A stretch of 64,000 nucleotides of DNA from JARDZU01 sp963730285 (lineage in GTDB: Bacteria > Actinomycetota > Acidimicrobiia > Spongiisociales > ZC4RG35), in NCBI GenBank assembly GCA_963730285.1, contig CAVSQY010000007.1:310001-374000 (forward strand). The letters run 5' to 3'. Positions 44,575 to 52,379 of the stretch are shown here, piece by piece (within the stretch, counting starts at the first letter, position 1; each line of letters opens with the position of its first letter). Below the pieces are notes generated by a model, which was not told where the DNA came from, ran no database searches, and worked only from the letters and a program-made list of their open reading frames with translations. A program made the position numbers and the translations under genes.

Positions 44575-45096
44575 CTAGCTGTCGTCCGCGCTCCCCGAAG
44601 CCACAAGAAGCGTCCAGGTCGCGTCACGCTCCTCATGGTCGGGAGTGATCGTGATGATGTAGGGAGGGGACTCCATGCGGGTGAAGATCACCCCCTGGGG
44701 CCCCTCGGCACGGGCGTACTCCTCGGGCTGGGCGTCCGTCCACTCTTCGTAGAAGGCGACGATGTCGTTGTATGCGTCCGCCGGGTAGAGCAGGCGAGGT
44801 GAACTGACGGTGAGCCCGATTTCGCTGTTGAAGTCGACTTCCCAACCGGATGGGATCGCGATTGGGAAGTCGTCCGGGACGCTGTCGGGAAGGTCTCCAC
44901 TGGCTGGAGGCGTCCCCGGAGCGCCATCCCCGTCATCATTGTCGGCTCCGTCGTCTGTGTCCCCAGTGTCGGTGCTGCTGTCTTCGGATGACTGATCTGG
45001 GTCCGGAGCCGGGGGGTCGGCGCTGTCGTCGCCGCCACAAGCGGCCACCACCAAGACGACCGCGAAGAGAAGAACCCAAAATCTTCTCGACTTCAT
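44575..45096 (-). CDS. Lipoprotein of unknown function in the tRNA-Ala island
   Basis: A 173-residue protein with a lipoprotein signal (basic MKSRRFW, hydrophobic VLLFAVVLVV, lipobox AAC at about residue 20), a linker rich in D, S, T and G of about 45 residues, and a folded domain (LPDSVPDDFPIAIPSGWEVDFNSEIGL ... ITITPDHEERDATWTLLVASG). ATG 45096 is chosen because TGGAGG lies 6 bases upstream and the signal starts here. A 20-bp palindrome sits 35 bases upstream. It is the only large target gene beside the LuxR regulator. Function unknown. Confidence 0.8.
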   Translation of the reverse strand: MKSRRFWVLLFAVVLVVAACGGDDSADPPAPDPDQSSEDSSTDTGDTDDGADNDDGDGAPGTPPASGDLPDSVPDDFPIAIPSGWEVDFNSEIGLTVSSPRLLYPADAYNDIVAFYEEWTDAQPEEYARAEGPQGVIFTRMESPPYIITITPDHEERDATWTLLVASGSADDS

Positions 45097-45130
45097 GCCT
45101 CCAATCCTCCAGCCCAAGCGCAGTTTCGGC

Positions 45131-45150
45131 AATACGCAGATCCGCGTATT
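45131..45150. promoter_or_regulatory. lux-box-like palindrome upstream of the lipoprotein gene
   Basis: AATACGCAGATCCGCGTATT: seven-base arms AATACGC/GCGTATT around a centre containing GATC, 20 bp as in lux boxes. It overlaps the luxR stop codon and lies 35-54 bases before the lipoprotein start. An 18-of-20 match in opposite orientation is at 46218-46235. Confidence 0.75.
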
Positions 45151-46189
45151 ACCAACCCCGGATTCGTGCGATAGCGGAGGCACGGTCGGTGACGTCGAGC
45201 GCCCGGTAGATGTGCTCCAAGTGCTTGCGGAGTGTTCCTTCGGCGATTCCGAGGCGCCTGGCGATGATGGCATTGGTCCCACCTTCTGCCAGTTGTAAAG
45301 CGACTTCTGTCTCTCGTGGCGACAGACCCGCCTCGGCCATCCGACGGGCACTGGTATCGACCTGGGTCTGCACCACTACGACATGGGGCCCGATCGGGCC
45401 TGGAACGTGCCATCCGGTGACACCGTCGGCATCCTCGGACAATCGAGTCGAGCTAGACCGGACGGCCGGTTGCGATGAGTCGTAGCCGTTGACGCCGTTC
45501 AGGAAGGGCCGTCTCATGGCTTCGGGCACCCGTTCTCCCTCGTTGAGTCCGATCCCCGTTTGCTCCTCGAGATCGGGAGCGTTGTGCGTGACGGCTTCAA
45601 TGACACCGTCTTCGTTCGCCAAAGCACCGGTCCAGCCCGGCTCTTCGCGGGTCTCCTCTAGAAGCCGTATCGAGCGGTAGAAGTGAGCGAGATGGGGACG
45701 AAGGGCATTGAATATTGCCCGCTCTCGCTCGCCGAAACCCTTGTGATCGGTGTTGACGGCGAATCCGACGACGATCCCCGGCGGCGTAGGAACGACCATC
45801 GCCATCTGGGAGCACACACCCAACGGGCGGAACATGTCCTGCCACAGCTCGGTCTGTTGGATTTCTTCGGGAGACATGAAATCCGACCACATCATGGCCC
45901 GTGTGTCGGCCGTGTCCTCAAAGTGCTTCACCAATGGGTTCTGACGCATGAGCCGAGCAAAGAGCGGAGCGAACTCGCCCATACGACTGTTCGTCGGCTC
46001 AGCCGTCCATTGGATCCGGCCCGCATTCGGGTTCATCTCGTTGTAAGAGGAGTCGATGCAAGGGATCAGCTCCCGCATGCCGGTCATGGCCATCCGCGAG
46101 TAGTCGTCGAGAGTCTCCACCGCGGTCAGATCCTCGACCAGGTCGAGGATCGCAGCGCTGTCACCCTCTTCCAGTGCGGAATGCGGCAT
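45149..46189 (-). CDS. LuxR-type transcriptional regulator
   Basis: A 346-residue regulator with a C-terminal LuxR HTH (about residues 285-340: GLSPRETEVALQLAEGGTNAIIARRLGIAEGTLRKHLEHIYRALDV) and a larger N-terminal domain without a recognisable receiver or TPR. No luxI-type synthase is in the window, so it is a solo regulator with unknown signal. Its promoter region carries a palindrome (46218-46235) matching one before the lipoprotein gene, pointing to autoregulation and shared control. ATG 46189 is the start. Confidence 0.88.
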   Translation of the reverse strand: MPHSALEEGDSAAILDLVEDLTAVETLDDYSRMAMTGMRELIPCIDSSYNEMNPNAGRIQWTAEPTNSRMGEFAPLFARLMRQNPLVKHFEDTADTRAMMWSDFMSPEEIQQTELWQDMFRPLGVCSQMAMVVPTPPGIVVGFAVNTDHKGFGERERAIFNALRPHLAHFYRSIRLLEETREEPGWTGALANEDGVIEAVTHNAPDLEEQTGIGLNEGERVPEAMRRPFLNGVNGYDSSQPAVRSSSTRLSEDADGVTGWHVPGPIGPHVVVVQTQVDTSARRMAEAGLSPRETEVALQLAEGGTNAIIARRLGIAEGTLRKHLEHIYRALDVTDRASAIARIRGW

Positions 46190-46215
46190 CGCTCCATACT
46201 GCCACGTAGAGGCCC

Positions 46216-46235
46216 TGTACGCGGATCTGCGTATT
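46216..46235. promoter_or_regulatory. lux-box-like palindrome upstream of luxR
   Basis: TACGCGGATCTGCGTATT at 46218-46235 is the exact reverse complement of 18 bases of the palindrome at 45131-45150. It lies 29-46 bases before the luxR ATG on the minus strand and 35 bases before a secreted-protein ORF on the plus strand. Confidence 0.75.
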
Positions 46236-46269
46236 GACCGCCACCCTGGTACCGGCGGACTATTTCAGT

Positions 46270-46446
46270 ATGGATCACCGACGCAGGTTCGGTCGGGTCG
46301 CTCTCTTGATGACCCTCGTTGTTACGAGTGTCTTGCCCGCATCGGCCCAAACGACGGAGCTGCGAGCCGCCGAAGGAGACTGGTCCGGTTTCGTTTCATT
46401 CGTCGGCAACAACATCCCATTCCGGGGCTCGTTCGAATTCGTATGA
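46270..46446 (+). CDS. Small secreted ORF divergent from luxR
   Basis: A 58-residue ORF from ATG 46270: basic start (MDHRRRFGR), hydrophobic segment (VALLMTLVVTSVLPASA) with a signal-peptidase-like ASA, then about 30 residues (TTELRAAEGDWSGFVSFVGNN). It ends abruptly. Just past its stop, a different frame reads YDDPEWAADAAHGALTNEY, so this may be a truncated or degraded gene. It shares the lux-box-like site with luxR. Confidence 0.42.
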   Translation: MDHRRRFGRVALLMTLVVTSVLPASAQTTELRAAEGDWSGFVSFVGNNIPFRGSFEFV

Positions 46447-46559
46447 CGATCCTGAGTGGGCGGCGGATGCTGCCCATGGAGCGCTGACAAACGAGTACGG
46501 CCTCCGGGCGACCTACACCCATATCACCGAGGTGCATAGATCAGACCTTGATGGGTCTC

Positions 46560-46598
46560 TTGACGCATAGGGCTGTTTGTACGTACAATGTGCGTACA
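46560..46598 (+). promoter_or_regulatory. Promoter and operator of the toxin-antitoxin pair
   Basis: TTGACG (46560-46565), 18 bases, TACAAT (46584-46589). A perfect 12-bp palindrome TTGTACGTACAA (46577-46588) overlaps the -10, followed by a TGTGCGTACA half-repeat (46589-46598), as expected for TA-complex autorepression. Confidence 0.7.
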
Positions 46599-46613
46599 CT
46601 TACAGGAGCGAGT

Positions 46614-46892
46614 ATGACAGCCGAGCAACGAGATCGCCGATGGACTTTTCGAGTTAAAAGTCGAAGCGATGCAATCGTCCGCGAGGCGGCAACGCTTGCT
46701 GGTCAATCGATGACGGCCTTCGTTGAAGAGAGCGCTGTGGTCCGAGCCGAGTCTGTCATCGCCGAGCACCAAGCGATAATGCTCAGCCCAGAGGAGTTCT
46801 CCCGCTTCGTGGACGCTCTTGACGAGGCGCCAGTGGCAGTTCCACAGCTAGTCGATCTGTTCTCGCGGCCGAGTCGTATTCCGCAGGCTTGA
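46614..46892 (+). CDS. DUF1778-type antitoxin (TacA-like)
   Basis: A 92-residue ribbon-helix-helix-type antitoxin: RRWTFRVKSRSDAIVREAATLAGQSMTAFVEESAVVRAESV is the DUF1778 DNA-binding part, and the C-terminal half (LSPEEFSRFVDALDEAPVAVPQLVDLFSRPS) is the toxin-blocking extension. ATG 46614 has an AGGAG 7 bases upstream. The stop overlaps the toxin's TTG start. It sits 15 bases after a palindromic promoter. Confidence 0.88.
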   Translation: MTAEQRDRRWTFRVKSRSDAIVREAATLAGQSMTAFVEESAVVRAESVIAEHQAIMLSPEEFSRFVDALDEAPVAVPQLVDLFSRPSRIPQA

Positions 46893-47404
46893 GCGACCTC
46901 CGACCTGTTCGGAGGCTCGAATCCACCGACGAACTCGACAACTTCGACTGCGGCGTTCCTGCTCTCAACGAGTGGTTAAGGCAATTCGCTCTATCGGACC
47001 AGCGGGCAGGTGCTTCGGTGACATACATACTCAAGCGAGACCAACTTCTGGTTGGCTTCTACACCTTGGCTCCTCACGCTATTGAGCCGGCAGAGGCTGC
47101 CCCCAGGCTCGGCGCGGGGCTACCTCGCCATCGACCGATACCAGTAATACTGCTGGCTCGCCTTGGGCTCGACCTATCAGAGCAAGGAAGGGGGATCGGT
47201 GGCGATCTCCTCAGGGATGCTCTGGCTCGCTGCGCCGCAGCTGCTGACGAGATTGGAGGGCGGGCGGTCTTGGTCCACGCTAAGGACGAGGCGGCTACAC
47301 GGTTCTACCAGAGGTGGGGGTTCCAGCCGTTGCCCGAAAACCCGCACCACCTCTACCTGCTGATGAAGGATCTGCGAGGATCGATCCAGCAGAGCCGCCA
47401 ATAG
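46889..47404 (+). CDS. GNAT-family toxin (TacT-like)
   Basis: A 171-residue GNAT acetyltransferase with acetyl-CoA motif EQGRGIGGDLL and the C-terminal AATRFYQRWGFQPL, plus the N-terminal DCGVPALNEWL start typical of TacT. In known pairs the toxin acetylates aminoacyl-tRNA and blocks translation. TTG 46889 overlaps the antitoxin stop, and the gene ends just before the island's right edge. Confidence 0.87.
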   Translation: MSDLRPVRRLESTDELDNFDCGVPALNEWLRQFALSDQRAGASVTYILKRDQLLVGFYTLAPHAIEPAEAAPRLGAGLPRHRPIPVILLARLGLDLSEQGRGIGGDLLRDALARCAAAADEIGGRAVLVHAKDEAATRFYQRWGFQPLPENPHHLYLLMKDLRGSIQQSRQ

Positions 47405-47890
47405 CTAGATCACACGCCGCATCCTCGACGCTGAGTGCTAAGCCGGACCCCCTCCGGTGGATGGCGAGAGTCCGCGAAAAGTCCGCGGGAGAATGAAAAA
47501 CGCTGGAAAACGCCCACAACCAACACGAGACCAAACCCCTGTTCAGAGGCCAGATTTCTACGTTCTCCCAGGTGGCCGAAACCCCTGATCCTGACTGGCA
47601 GTCAAGGGGTCAGGGGTTCAAATCCCCTCAGCTCCACTACGATTTCGGCCAACTCGCCAGAGGGGGTTGCCCTCTGGTTGGGCTGAGCTCAATTGGCTCG
47701 ACCGTCACTCTGACTGGTTTTCGAGCCCGAAGCAGGTCGGGGTGGAGCTAGGCCCGGATCTCGTCGTAGGCCCCATCAGCATCTCCGGCCTCCGCCATCC
47801 CGTTTATGGCTCGGTGACGTGGAGGGATGGGCCTTGTTTCAGTTTCGAGACAGTTGAACCGATCTAAGGGGTCCTGTCGGTAGGGAGACA
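47405..47890 (+). other. Island edge and intergenic region
   Basis: 486 bases with no convincing gene. It contains the att-repeat copy at 47592-47638 and, before it, a stretch in which short codon-like runs do not form an ORF. An ORF at 47667-47867 (66 codons) has no ribosome-binding site or recognisable domain. No integrase fragment is seen. Confidence 0.5.
47592..47638 (+). repeat. Attachment-site repeat, distal copy
   Basis: Identical to 44019-44065. It carries the anticodon-to-3' part of tRNA-Ala(GGC) but no 5' half, so it is not a functional tRNA gene. Confidence 0.9.
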
Positions 47891-48463
47891 ATGAAACCAG
47901 CCTTGGCGAGACTTGAGCTCCATCACGGTCCCGGCTTCGGCGACCATGGGTCGCGCGTGGCTGTGCTTGCTCGTGCTACAGCCCATCACCTCGGACTCAA
48001 CAGCCAGGAGACCAGCCGGCTTCGTCTGGCCGCCTTGGTGCACGATGTGGGCAAGACCGAGATCGACCCCACCATCCTGGAGAAGAGAGCCGAACTGACT
48101 GACGACGAGTCGGCAACGATCCGCCGCCATCCAAGTACTGGGCACGACCAATTGGTGGATGTCGTTCATTCCAGCGTCGCTGACGCGGTGTTGTGCCACC
48201 ATGAGCGTTGGGACGGCGCGGGATTCCCAAACGGACTGACCAGATCAGAGATACCACTGTTCGCCAGGATCGTGTTTGTCGCCGACGCCTATGACGTAAT
48301 GACCACCGGTCGCAGCTACCGACTGAAGATGAGTGCGGCGGACGCGGGCGAAGAGCTGGGCCGGCTTGCCGGCAGCCAGTTCGACCCACGAATCGTCGAC
48401 GCCTTTGCCTCGCTTCGGCGCGAGCTTCTTGCTGCTCCGAACGCCGCCCTTCGAGCAATCTAA
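47891..48463 (+). CDS. HD-GYP-domain phosphodiesterase
   Basis: A 190-residue stand-alone HD-GYP protein: the HD motif in LVHDVGKTEIDPTILEK, the HHERWDGAGFPNGL box (GYP reads GFP), EIPLFARIVFVADAYDVMTTGRSYR and the closing FDPRIVDAF. Such domains hydrolyse cyclic di-GMP or related nucleotides. There is no attached sensor domain. ATG 47891 has GGGAG 5 bases upstream. It lies just outside the tRNA-Ala island. Confidence 0.86.
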   Translation: MKPALARLELHHGPGFGDHGSRVAVLARATAHHLGLNSQETSRLRLAALVHDVGKTEIDPTILEKRAELTDDESATIRRHPSTGHDQLVDVVHSSVADAVLCHHERWDGAGFPNGLTRSEIPLFARIVFVADAYDVMTTGRSYRLKMSAADAGEELGRLAGSQFDPRIVDAFASLRRELLAAPNAALRAI

Positions 48464-48506
48464 ACAGACGACGGGCAAGCCCTCACCGAGGCATCGCGCA
48501 GAATGA

Positions 48507-48842
48507 GTGGAGAAGATGCCCGCCAACGTCCGACAGGCGGTCGCATCGGCGTTGCCCAACCTGCGGCTTCGCTTCCTAGCCCGGGGGGCGTTGCCCGGTT
48601 TCGACCGAGTTTTCGCTGCGGCTCGTTGCGTGATCGGAGCCGATCGTGGCCAGTCCTACTCCGCTTGTTTCGATGGAGCATCCGACATGTCCCCGGCCGA
48701 GCCGGTCGATGCAGGCCTCAACCAAGGCAGTGTCCACGTCGATTTCGTGGTCGGTTCAAAAGAACTGGCGGTGTTCGGCGGTCATGAAGATGGCACTAAC
48801 ACATCAACGACCCCGTTGAATCGCGTCATCGCCGGGTTGTAG
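48507..48842 (+). pseudogene. Remnant of an M29 aminopeptidase
   Basis: The stretch GQSYSACFDGASDMSPAEPVDAGLNQGSVHVDFVVGSKELAVFG looks like the C-terminal region of M29 aminopeptidases (pattern SxxHVDFMIGS and a DGT box afterwards). It is cut: the N-terminal domain is missing and the end lacks the final RxGxW motif. The first part of the ORF is not recognisable. The call is from memory and moderately uncertain. Confidence 0.45.
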
Positions 48843-48845
48843 GTT
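48840..48845 (+). promoter_or_regulatory. Leaderless-type -10 element
   Basis: TAGGTT ends 6 bases before ATG 48852 with no ribosome-binding site between. Confidence 0.45.
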
Positions 48846-48851
48846 CGCCTC

Positions 48852-49532
48852 ATGCGTTACTTCGAGCCTGCTCTCTTCAAGTTCCTCAACGATCTGGCCG
48901 CCAACAACGACCGGGATTGGTTCAACGCCAACAAAGACCGATACATCGACAGCGTGCAGGAACCGGCCCTCACCTTCATCGCCGACTTCGCACCCAGACT
49001 GGAGAAGATCAGCCCCCATTTCTTGGCCGATGCCAAGGTGCAGGGGGGCTCATTGTTTCGCATCTACCGGGACACGAGATTCGGTACCGACAAGACGCCA
49101 TATAAGAGCAACACGGGTGTGCATTTCCGACACGAGCGCTCCAAGGACGCCCACGCTCCCGGCTACTACCTCCATCTCCAGCCTGGGGAGTGCTTCATGG
49201 GTGTCGGACTCTGGCGTCCGGAGGCGAAAGTTGCCTCCCGGATAAGAGAGAACATCGCAGAGAACCCAGTCAATTGGAAGAAGGCGGCCCATGACAGGCG
49301 GTTCACGGACGTCTACAGGCTCGAAGGGGACTCGTTGAAGCGCCCGCCGAAAGGCTTCGACCCCGATCATCCACTGATCGAGGACCTCAAGAGGAAAGAC
49401 TTCATCGCGTCTACCCGGCTTACACAGAAACAGGTGACGGGCTCAGGCTTCATGGACCTCTTCGAGGATCACTGCAAGAGAGCCACACCGTTCATGGCAT
49501 TCTTATGCGATGCGTTGAGGGTCGAGTTCTGA
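48852..49532 (+). CDS. DUF2461 / TIGR02453 family protein
   Basis: A 226-residue protein matching the DUF2461 pattern: FLNDLAANNDRDWFNANKDRY, GGSLFRIYRDTRFGTDKTPYKSN, GYYLHLQPGECFMGVGLWRPEA and the C-terminal LFEDHCKRATPFMAFL. Function unknown; members are widespread in bacteria. A TAGGTT box lies 6 bases before the ATG, so the transcript is probably leaderless. Confidence 0.85.
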   Translation: MRYFEPALFKFLNDLAANNDRDWFNANKDRYIDSVQEPALTFIADFAPRLEKISPHFLADAKVQGGSLFRIYRDTRFGTDKTPYKSNTGVHFRHERSKDAHAPGYYLHLQPGECFMGVGLWRPEAKVASRIRENIAENPVNWKKAAHDRRFTDVYRLEGDSLKRPPKGFDPDHPLIEDLKRKDFIASTRLTQKQVTGSGFMDLFEDHCKRATPFMAFLCDALRVEF

Positions 49533-49542
49533 CCGGGTCTGT

Positions 49543-51799
49543 CTAGATCTGCTTCGGGATCTCGCCCGTGTCGTGACTTCGGCTCTCGGCCTCGTGACCG
49601 AGGAGACGTCCTCGGAACTCGCCGGCTGACCGCACGAACAGGGCCGAGGGAAGATTCTCGACGAAGTCCTTGAGGCGGTCTGCATACTCCTCCTCCTCTC
49701 CCGACTTCACGGGACGCAACCCCAGGAAGACGACGTCAGCGGATGCCGATTGCTGACAGATCATCTCCACTACGGTCATGTCGGGCGAGCGAAGCATCAC
49801 CTCGGGAGTGGCGCTGATTCGGGCAAAATGGATCATCTGTTCCAGGAGGAGCTGGTTCCGCTCGAGCATCATCTGCGACGTGGCGATGCTCTTGATGGTG
49901 ATGGTGGCGTCACGCCACTCTGGATTGAGCGAGAGGAGATGGGCGAGGAGAGTCAGCATGTCCCCGTTGGCTTGGAGACCGCCCCACCAGACATCGATCC
50001 GCCGTCGCTGACGTCTGCTGATGTCGAGTTTGCGCGAATTGCAGATGACTGCCCCGATGCCGAGCGTGGTCACCTGCTCGATGATCCGAAGCTGGTTGGC
50101 ACAACGGTGGTTCTTCTCAGACCATCCGAACATCACGGTGTTCGACTCGATCCCGGCGATGCCGTTGGCCTGCGCCACAGATACCGCCCCCTGAGCGAAG
50201 TCGTCCACGACTTCGATCTCACCGAAGGCGGCCACGCCCAGGTTGTCGAGATCGTGGTTGAGACGCTTCTTCCATTGCGCCACCTGAGACCCGATCTCGG
50301 ACAACCTCCCCACCCGAAGGTCGGCGACGGTCAGAATGCCCCGGTCCTGGACCAGCCAGGAGGCAAACCGGACCAGATTGGATCGCCTGGTCACGTCTCC
50401 GGCGAACAGGAGGATGTTCGGCCGCCAGTTGCGGGGATCGTTGGGGAGTCTCTTCAGTTGGAGTACCGTGGAGCGGACCAGGGCCACCAATGCGCCCCTC
50501 CGCAAATCGCCCCACGGCGCCACCAGGGCGCGTCGCCTCATCAGGAGATAGATCGTCACCTCGACGACTATTGCGACGCCCAATGCCAACGGGCTGATCA
50601 AGAACATCACCCAGAAGCAGCCGACGGCGCCGGCCAGGGAAATGGCCCAATGGATCCTCAGTGTCGGGCGGAATGATGGGTCCCCGGTGAGCTTCTCCAC
50701 CCCAGCAACCAGGTTGACCATCCCGTAGGTGGTCAGGAAGAACATGGTCAGGGCTGGTGCCACTGCATTGAGGTCGCCAAGCGCAACTGCACCGAGCGCA
50801 ACCGCAAGTGAGATGAGCAGCGGAACCCCCGGACCGTCGATCTTCGCCAGCTTGAGCCCGACGAAACGGGGAAGGACCCGGTCGTCGACCATTGCCTGGA
50901 GGGTGCGTGGCGCTCCGAGAACGCTCCCGACTGCCGATGAGAAGATGGCCCCCCAGAGTCCTGGAAAAATCAGAAAAGAGAGACCCCCGGCCAAGGTGAA
51001 CCAGATGAGGTTGTCCTTGACGAGCTCGCTGGGTGTGGCGGTGAGCGCCGAGCGCGATGACGACACCCAGATAGACGAGGAAGCCGACAAGGACGGCCGC
51101 GATCGTGCCCAACGGTATCGAGCGCTCGGGGCGTCGGAGATCTCCGGAGAGCGACACACCTGCCATCAGCCCGGTTGCCGCAGGGAAGAAGACGGCGAAC
51201 ACTGTCCAGAACGGCTCGCCGCCCGGGATGCCCGCCAGGCTCGTGTTGTCAGGCGCGCTCTGGGCAGCTCCGATCAACAGGACGACCAAGGAGAGAGCGA
51301 TCCCTCCCATGATGGGGATCTGCAGTTTCAAGGCGAGGCCGGCTCCTTCCGCGGCCAGAAGTGCCACAAGGAGCACGGTCAATGCCGCGATGGGCCGCTG
51401 CGGGAGGGCGGGCCAGATCAGCTGGAGGCTCTCCGCCAGGCCGAAGGCGTACAGGGTCACACTGAAGGCCTGAGCCAGAAAGAGTGGTATGCCGATGGCC
51501 GCGCCGATCTCGACACCCAAGCTCCGGGAGATCATGTAATAGGCCCCACCTGCCCCGACGCGCATGTTGGTCGCTACGGCCGAGAGAGACAGAGCGGTCG
51601 CCAGCGTCACCGAATTTGCGACGACCACGATGACGATGGCGCTGTGCAATCCCACGTTGCCAACCACCCATCCGGTCCTCAGGAACAGGATGACGCCGAG
51701 GATGGTGAGGATGGAGGGGGTGAAGACACCCAGGAATGCCCCGAGCTTCTGATCGGCCGTTGGTGAGCCTGTGCGCAGGAATGTCGGGACGAGCTTCAC
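49543..51799 (-). CDS. Cation-chloride cotransporter-family (SLC12-like) permease (frameshifted)
   Basis: From ATG 51799 the N-terminal half reads a CCC/APC transporter: LGAFLGVFTPSILTILGVILFLRTGWVVG, LSLSAVATNMRVGAGGAYYMISRSLG and FPAATGLMAGVSLSGDLRRP, up to VVIALG near 51050. It then continues in another frame as ALTATPSELVKDNLIW, more TM helices and a C-terminal cytosolic domain (from about NWRPNILLFAGDVTRR on) like the CCC regulatory tail. One extra base there breaks a protein of about 751 residues. Transported ion (Na-K-Cl type) is unproven. Confidence 0.85.
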
Positions 51800-51902
51800 C
51801 GGTGCGATGTTATGGGCGGGCTCGGTTGTCGGGGGGTTTCAAAGTCGGCACCACGGAGATATACCTCGCCTTTCGTGGAGCGCTGGGGGTGGCAAAGACA
51901 AT

Positions 51903-51952
51903 AAGAAACCCCCACCGTGAGTTTTGGGAGACCAGAGAGTGGGGGTTTCTTT
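51903..51952. terminator. Bidirectional terminator-like hairpin
   Basis: AAGAAACCCCCAC (51903-51915) pairs with GTGGGGGTTTCTT (51939-51951). T-rich on the plus side and, read in reverse, on the minus side. It lies upstream of the cotransporter gene, not after it. Confidence 0.72.
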
Positions 51953-52067
51953 GCTTGGGCTGCCGTCGGAAGCAACCTCAATGGGGAAACCGACCCTAGT
52001 CCACAGGTGCCCGACCGTGCTCGAGAGCCGAGGAACCCCCCGTCACCCGTGGACGGGGAGCCCTCAG

Positions 52068-52295
52068 TTACTGACCCGCCTCCCCAGGAGGAGCAGATTG
52101 TCGCCGGATGACAAGCGGTATGTGAGGTTTGGTGGCCGCCTCGATCAGGGCATGTGAGGGGCAGAGATAGCCACCGGGAGTCATGAACTTGGCGGTTGCA
52201 CCGCACCGAAAGCACTTGAGACGGTTGCCAGGCGATTCCTCGGAGGTTGTCACTCCCACACCCTGGGCCATGGGACGGTCGGATGTCAGAACCAT
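52068..52295 (-). CDS. Small zinc-ribbon-like protein
   Basis: A 75-residue ORF with one CxxC (KCFRCG) and a later C-x2-H (LCPSHAL), a possible zinc site, and a mixed-charge tail. No family recognised. It lies between the cotransporter and a DUF3048 gene and is read on the minus strand; the start is uncertain (52295 or a nearby internal ATG). Confidence 0.5.
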   Translation of the reverse strand: MVLTSDRPMAQGVGVTTSEESPGNRLKCFRCGATAKFMTPGGYLCPSHALIEAATKPHIPLVIRRQSAPPGEAGQ

Positions 52296-52367
52296 TCCCA
52301 GCCCACCCCCATGGGCTAGTCCCTGTCTCCAGCCGAGCTTGGATATCCGCCGCGTGGCCGACGCCTA

Positions 52368-52373
52368 TAGGCT
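52368..52373 (+). promoter_or_regulatory. Leaderless-type -10 element
   Basis: TAGGCT (in TATAGGCT) ends 6 bases before ATG 52380, no ribosome-binding site. Confidence 0.45.
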
Positions 52374-52379
52374 CTCGGC

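Larger units (their letters stand above)
44066..47638. mobile_element. Putative genomic island at tRNA-Ala(GGC)
   Basis: About 3.6 kb bounded by the 47-bp direct repeat. Contents: IS481-like remnant, lipoprotein gene, LuxR-type regulator, small secreted ORF, toxin-antitoxin pair. No integrase or excisionase is recognisable, so the element probably can no longer move by itself, or was mobilised in trans. The inference rests on the repeat and on the accessory gene content. Confidence 0.72.

Noticed and set aside
47592..47638. Second tRNA-Ala gene
   Set aside because: Only the 3' part from the anticodon stem onward is present; there is no 5' half or D arm. It is an att repeat.
48464..48506. Terminator after the HD-GYP gene
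   Set aside because: No hairpin with T run is seen in this gap.
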